Part shown: positions 4,936 through 5,748 of the stretch, piece after piece | How positions within the stretch are numbered: position 1 is the stretch's first letter | How the letters are laid out: each line of letters opens with the position of its first letter | From: an uncultured Collinsella sp. | GTDB lineage: Bacteria > Actinomycetota > Coriobacteriia > Coriobacteriales > Coriobacteriaceae | DNA length: 5,748 bases | Reading direction: 5' to 3' | Assembly (NCBI GenBank): GCA_900553165.1 | Contig: USCN01000095.1 | Coordinates: forward strand, 1-5,748 | Translations under genes and position numbers: made by a program | Notes under the pieces: model-generated | The model's input: only the letters and a program-made list of their open reading frames with translations | Databases searched by the model: none | Told to the model about the DNA's origin: nothing

Positions 4936-5748
4936 ATGAACGTACTTGTTGTCAACGCCGGCAGCTCAAGCCTTAAATATCAGCTTTTGGATACCGATAC
5001 CCGCAAGGTTTTCGCCAAGGGCAACTGCGAGCGTATCGGATCGGACATGGGCATCTTTGGCCACTCCGAGAACGGTGGCGCTAAGCAGACCGAGGAGGTC
5101 CCTTTCCCCGATCATCGCTCTGCTATCGCTCGCGTGCTCGAGGAGCTCGAGAAGACCGACTTTACGATTGATGGCATTGGGCATCGTATCGTTCAGGGCG
5201 GCTGGCACTTCGATGATTCCGCGGTTGTCGACGACGAGGTTATGGCCAAGATTCTTGAGGTGGCACCGCTTGCTCCGCTGCACAACTACGGCGAGGCCGC
5301 AGCGATTGAGTATTGCCGTGAGAAGTATCCGGAGCTGCCCAACGTGGCGGTCTTCGACACCTCGTTCCACATGACCATGCCCGAGGTTGCCTACACCTAC
5401 GCGCTGCCCAAGGACGTTTGCGACAAGTACCACGTGCGCAAGTACGGCGCCCACGGCACGAGCCACCGCTATGAGTGGATGATGGCCAAGGAGATCCTGG
5501 GTTCGCGCTGCCACCGCCTGCTTTCGTGCCATCTGGGCAACGGTGCTTCGCTCGCTGCTATCGAGGACGGCGTGTGCCGCGACACCACGATGGGTCTCAC
5601 GCCGCTCGATGGCCTGATGATGGGCACCCGTTGTGGTTCCATCGACCCGGCCACCGTGTGCTACCTGCAGCGCGAGGGCGGCTACAGCTACCAGGAAGTC
5701 GATGACATGATGAACAAGCAGTCTGGTCTGCTTGCCATCTCGGGCATC
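4936..5748 (+). CDS. ackA: Acetate kinase, downstream paralog (3' end beyond window)
   Basis: The frame is open from ATG 4936 through the window end, giving 271 codons or about two thirds of the enzyme. Visible motifs all match the consensus: VVNAGSSSLKY (5-15; N7), GHRIVQGG (82-89; R84), APLHN (113-117; H116), FDTSFH (140-145; D141), KYGAHGTSH (169-177; H173 and H177), CHLGNGAS (198-205; N202) and GTRCGSIDP (230-238; R232). The C-terminal GIGEN and TNEE segments are outside the window. It aligns without gaps to the upstream copy, with 181 of 270 residues identical by hand count. The ribosome site AAGGAG (4926-4931) is 4 bases from the ATG. By motif retention this copy is the more likely canonical acetate kinase making ATP and acetate from acetyl phosphate. 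Codon use is somewhat less strict than in the upstream copy. Confidence 0.93.
   Translation, partial: MNVLVVNAGSSSLKYQLLDTDTRKVFAKGNCERIGSDMGIFGHSENGGAKQTEEVPFPDHRSAIARVLEELEKTDFTIDGIGHRIVQGGWHFDDSAVVDDEVMAKILEVAPLAPLHNYGEAAAIEYCREKYPELPNVAVFDTSFHMTMPEVAYTYALPKDVCDKYHVRKYGAHGTSHRYEWMMAKEILGSRCHRLLSCHLGNGASLAAIEDGVCRDTTMGLTPLDGLMMGTRCGSIDPATVCYLQREGGYSYQEVDDMMNKQSGLLAISGI

Overview
The window reads as a chromosomal segment from a moderately GC-rich bacterium. The protein style, the strong preference for C/G-ending codons in the housekeeping genes and the gene set suggest a gut actinomycete of the Coriobacteriia (Collinsella-like). That assignment is an impression from sequence, not a database result. 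All seven recognisable genes lie on the + strand, and no stretch of more than 300 bases lacks a gene (the longest gap is 163 bases). I see no tRNA, rRNA, CRISPR array or insertion sequence.

Region 1 (1-1261) is housekeeping. It holds the 3' end of xseA, the complete xseB (the two subunits of exonuclease VII), then a small histidine-triad (HIT/HINT-type) nucleotide hydrolase. The HIT gene has its own candidate -10 box, and this box is bracketed by a perfect 6-bp inverted repeat.

Region 2 (1303-3473) is a visibly more AT-rich pair: a LysR-type regulator followed by a 12-TM major facilitator exporter. Two short inverted repeats lie between them. The pair looks like an accessory regulator/transporter cassette set between housekeeping genes, and it is closed by a strong 15-bp-stem terminator.

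Region 3 (3594-5748) holds two tandem acetate kinase genes. The first is complete (392 codons) and followed by its own terminator. The second starts 163 bases later and runs off the window after 271 codons. The visible parts align without a gap over 270 positions, with 181 identities by hand count (about 67%). The downstream copy keeps the textbook active-site motifs in the part visible. The upstream copy differs from the usual family consensus at four normally conserved motif positions (His to Tyr177, Asn to Ser202, Asn to His327, Asn to Asp376), yet it is intact and carries strongly biased codons. This diverged paralog pair, each copy with separate control signals, is the most interesting content. 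No phosphotransacetylase gene is visible, and nothing here amounts to a clearly new multi-gene system.
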